Assembly (NCBI GenBank): GCA_964369425.1
Contig: CAYJGW010000096.1
Location: 1-6,104, forward strand
Direction of reading: 5' to 3'
DNA length: 6,104 bases
From: CAUPWF01 sp964369425
Lineage (GTDB): Bacteria > Bacillota > Clostridia > Lachnospirales > Lachnospiraceae
Part shown: positions 5,755 to 6,104 of the stretch, piece after piece
How the letters are laid out: every line of letters starts with the position of its first letter
Numbering within the stretch: position 1 is the stretch's first letter
The notes under the pieces: model-generated
Databases searched by the model: none
Told to the model about the DNA's origin: nothing
The model's input: the letters and a program-made list of their open reading frames with translations, nothing else
Program-made: the position numbers and the translations under genes

Positions 5755-6104
5755 CTATGCTAACATTACTTTCTGCTCTATAATACTCTCCTTACTCATG
5801 CTATTTTTCACCCACTCTGCAATCGGTTCTGCCACTGCCATTGCCATTCTAACTGGCACTGCGTTCCCAATCTGTTTATACACTAAATCAAGTTTCGCAT
5901 TTTCACTTTTCTTCGTACTCTGTCCTCTACTGAACTCATACCAATCTGGAAATGTTTGAATTCTTGCGATTTCTTTTACAGATAATCTTCTATTATTTTT
6001 CTCCCCATCACTAAATACAAATTTATCTTTTCCGTCTTTAACCATAGGCTCCCCACCCGGATGAATTGGAGCTTGTCTTCCTGATGCTTGAATCGTGAAG
6101 CTTG
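5755..6104 (-). CDS. Second C5-cytosine DNA methyltransferase, C-terminal part only
   Basis: The frame is open to the window edge (codons from 6102), so the true start lies outside; 115 C-terminal residues are visible. They show the end of the target-recognition region (FTIQASGRQAPIHPGGEP), the conserved block RRLSVKEIARIQTFPDWYEF and motif X, KQIGNAVPVRMAMAVAEPI, which closes the cofactor-binding fold. The catalytic PCQ and cofactor motifs are not in the window. The last 20 or so residues form a tail beyond motif X. It differs clearly from the first methyltransferase in the recognition end, so it should methylate a different site. It is encoded upstream of, and on the same strand as, the primase-helicase gene, but a strong terminator lies between them. 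An internal ATG at 6045 is not a credible start because conserved sequence extends upstream of it. Confidence 0.93.
   Translation of the reverse strand, partial: SFTIQASGRQAPIHPGGEPMVKDGKDKFVFSDGEKNNRRLSVKEIARIQTFPDWYEFSRGQSTKKSENAKLDLVYKQIGNAVPVRMAMAVAEPIAEWVKNSMSKESIIEQKVMLA

Noticed and set aside
2649..6104. DISARM system
   Set aside because: A helicase, a PLD-like domain and methyltransferases are present, but the PLD is fused and degenerate, and no DUF1998 protein is seen.

Overview
The window is AT-rich DNA with strong AGGAGG-type ribosome binding sites and U-tract terminators. This points to a low-GC Firmicute, either a clostridial or a bacillar genome; I cannot name the species. It reads as a restriction-modification and genome-defence island.

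Layout. Positions 1-369 contain no convincing gene. They hold short inverted copies of GGTGTATT (48-124), a 21-bp minisatellite (about 137-282), and the promoter and ribosome binding site of the first gene. Positions 370-1254 (+) encode an Eco47II-family type II restriction endonuclease. Facing it tail to tail, with a 4-bp overlap, is a C5-cytosine DNA methyltransferase at 1251-2546 (-), which carries an N-terminal helix-turn-helix. The shared stop codons lie in the loop of a perfect 10-bp dyad that looks like a two-way terminator. The methyltransferase promoter (2576-2604) is overlaid by repeated TAACTT half-sites, which suggests autorepression by its own helix-turn-helix domain. Upstream on the same strand, 2649-5591 (-) encodes a 980-residue fusion: coiled coil, zinc-knuckle-like segment, archaeo-eukaryotic primase (AEP) domain of the TOTE type, SF2 helicase, and a degenerate phospholipase-D-like (PLD) domain. 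Beyond it lie a strong terminator (5671-5701) and the C-terminal 115 residues of a second C5-cytosine methyltransferase (5755 to the window edge, -).

How the genes may work together. The endonuclease and first methyltransferase form a self-contained pair, predicted from family resemblance to recognise GGNCC or a subset such as GGWCC. The primase-helicase-PLD protein is not part of any classical type II system. Its position between two methyltransferases suggests an additional defence or DNA-processing module. It may cooperate with the second methyltransferase or be an independent TOTE-like conflict element. That linkage is inference. The most unusual features are this fusion protein, the operator architecture of the methyltransferase, and the two-way terminator embedded in both coding ends.
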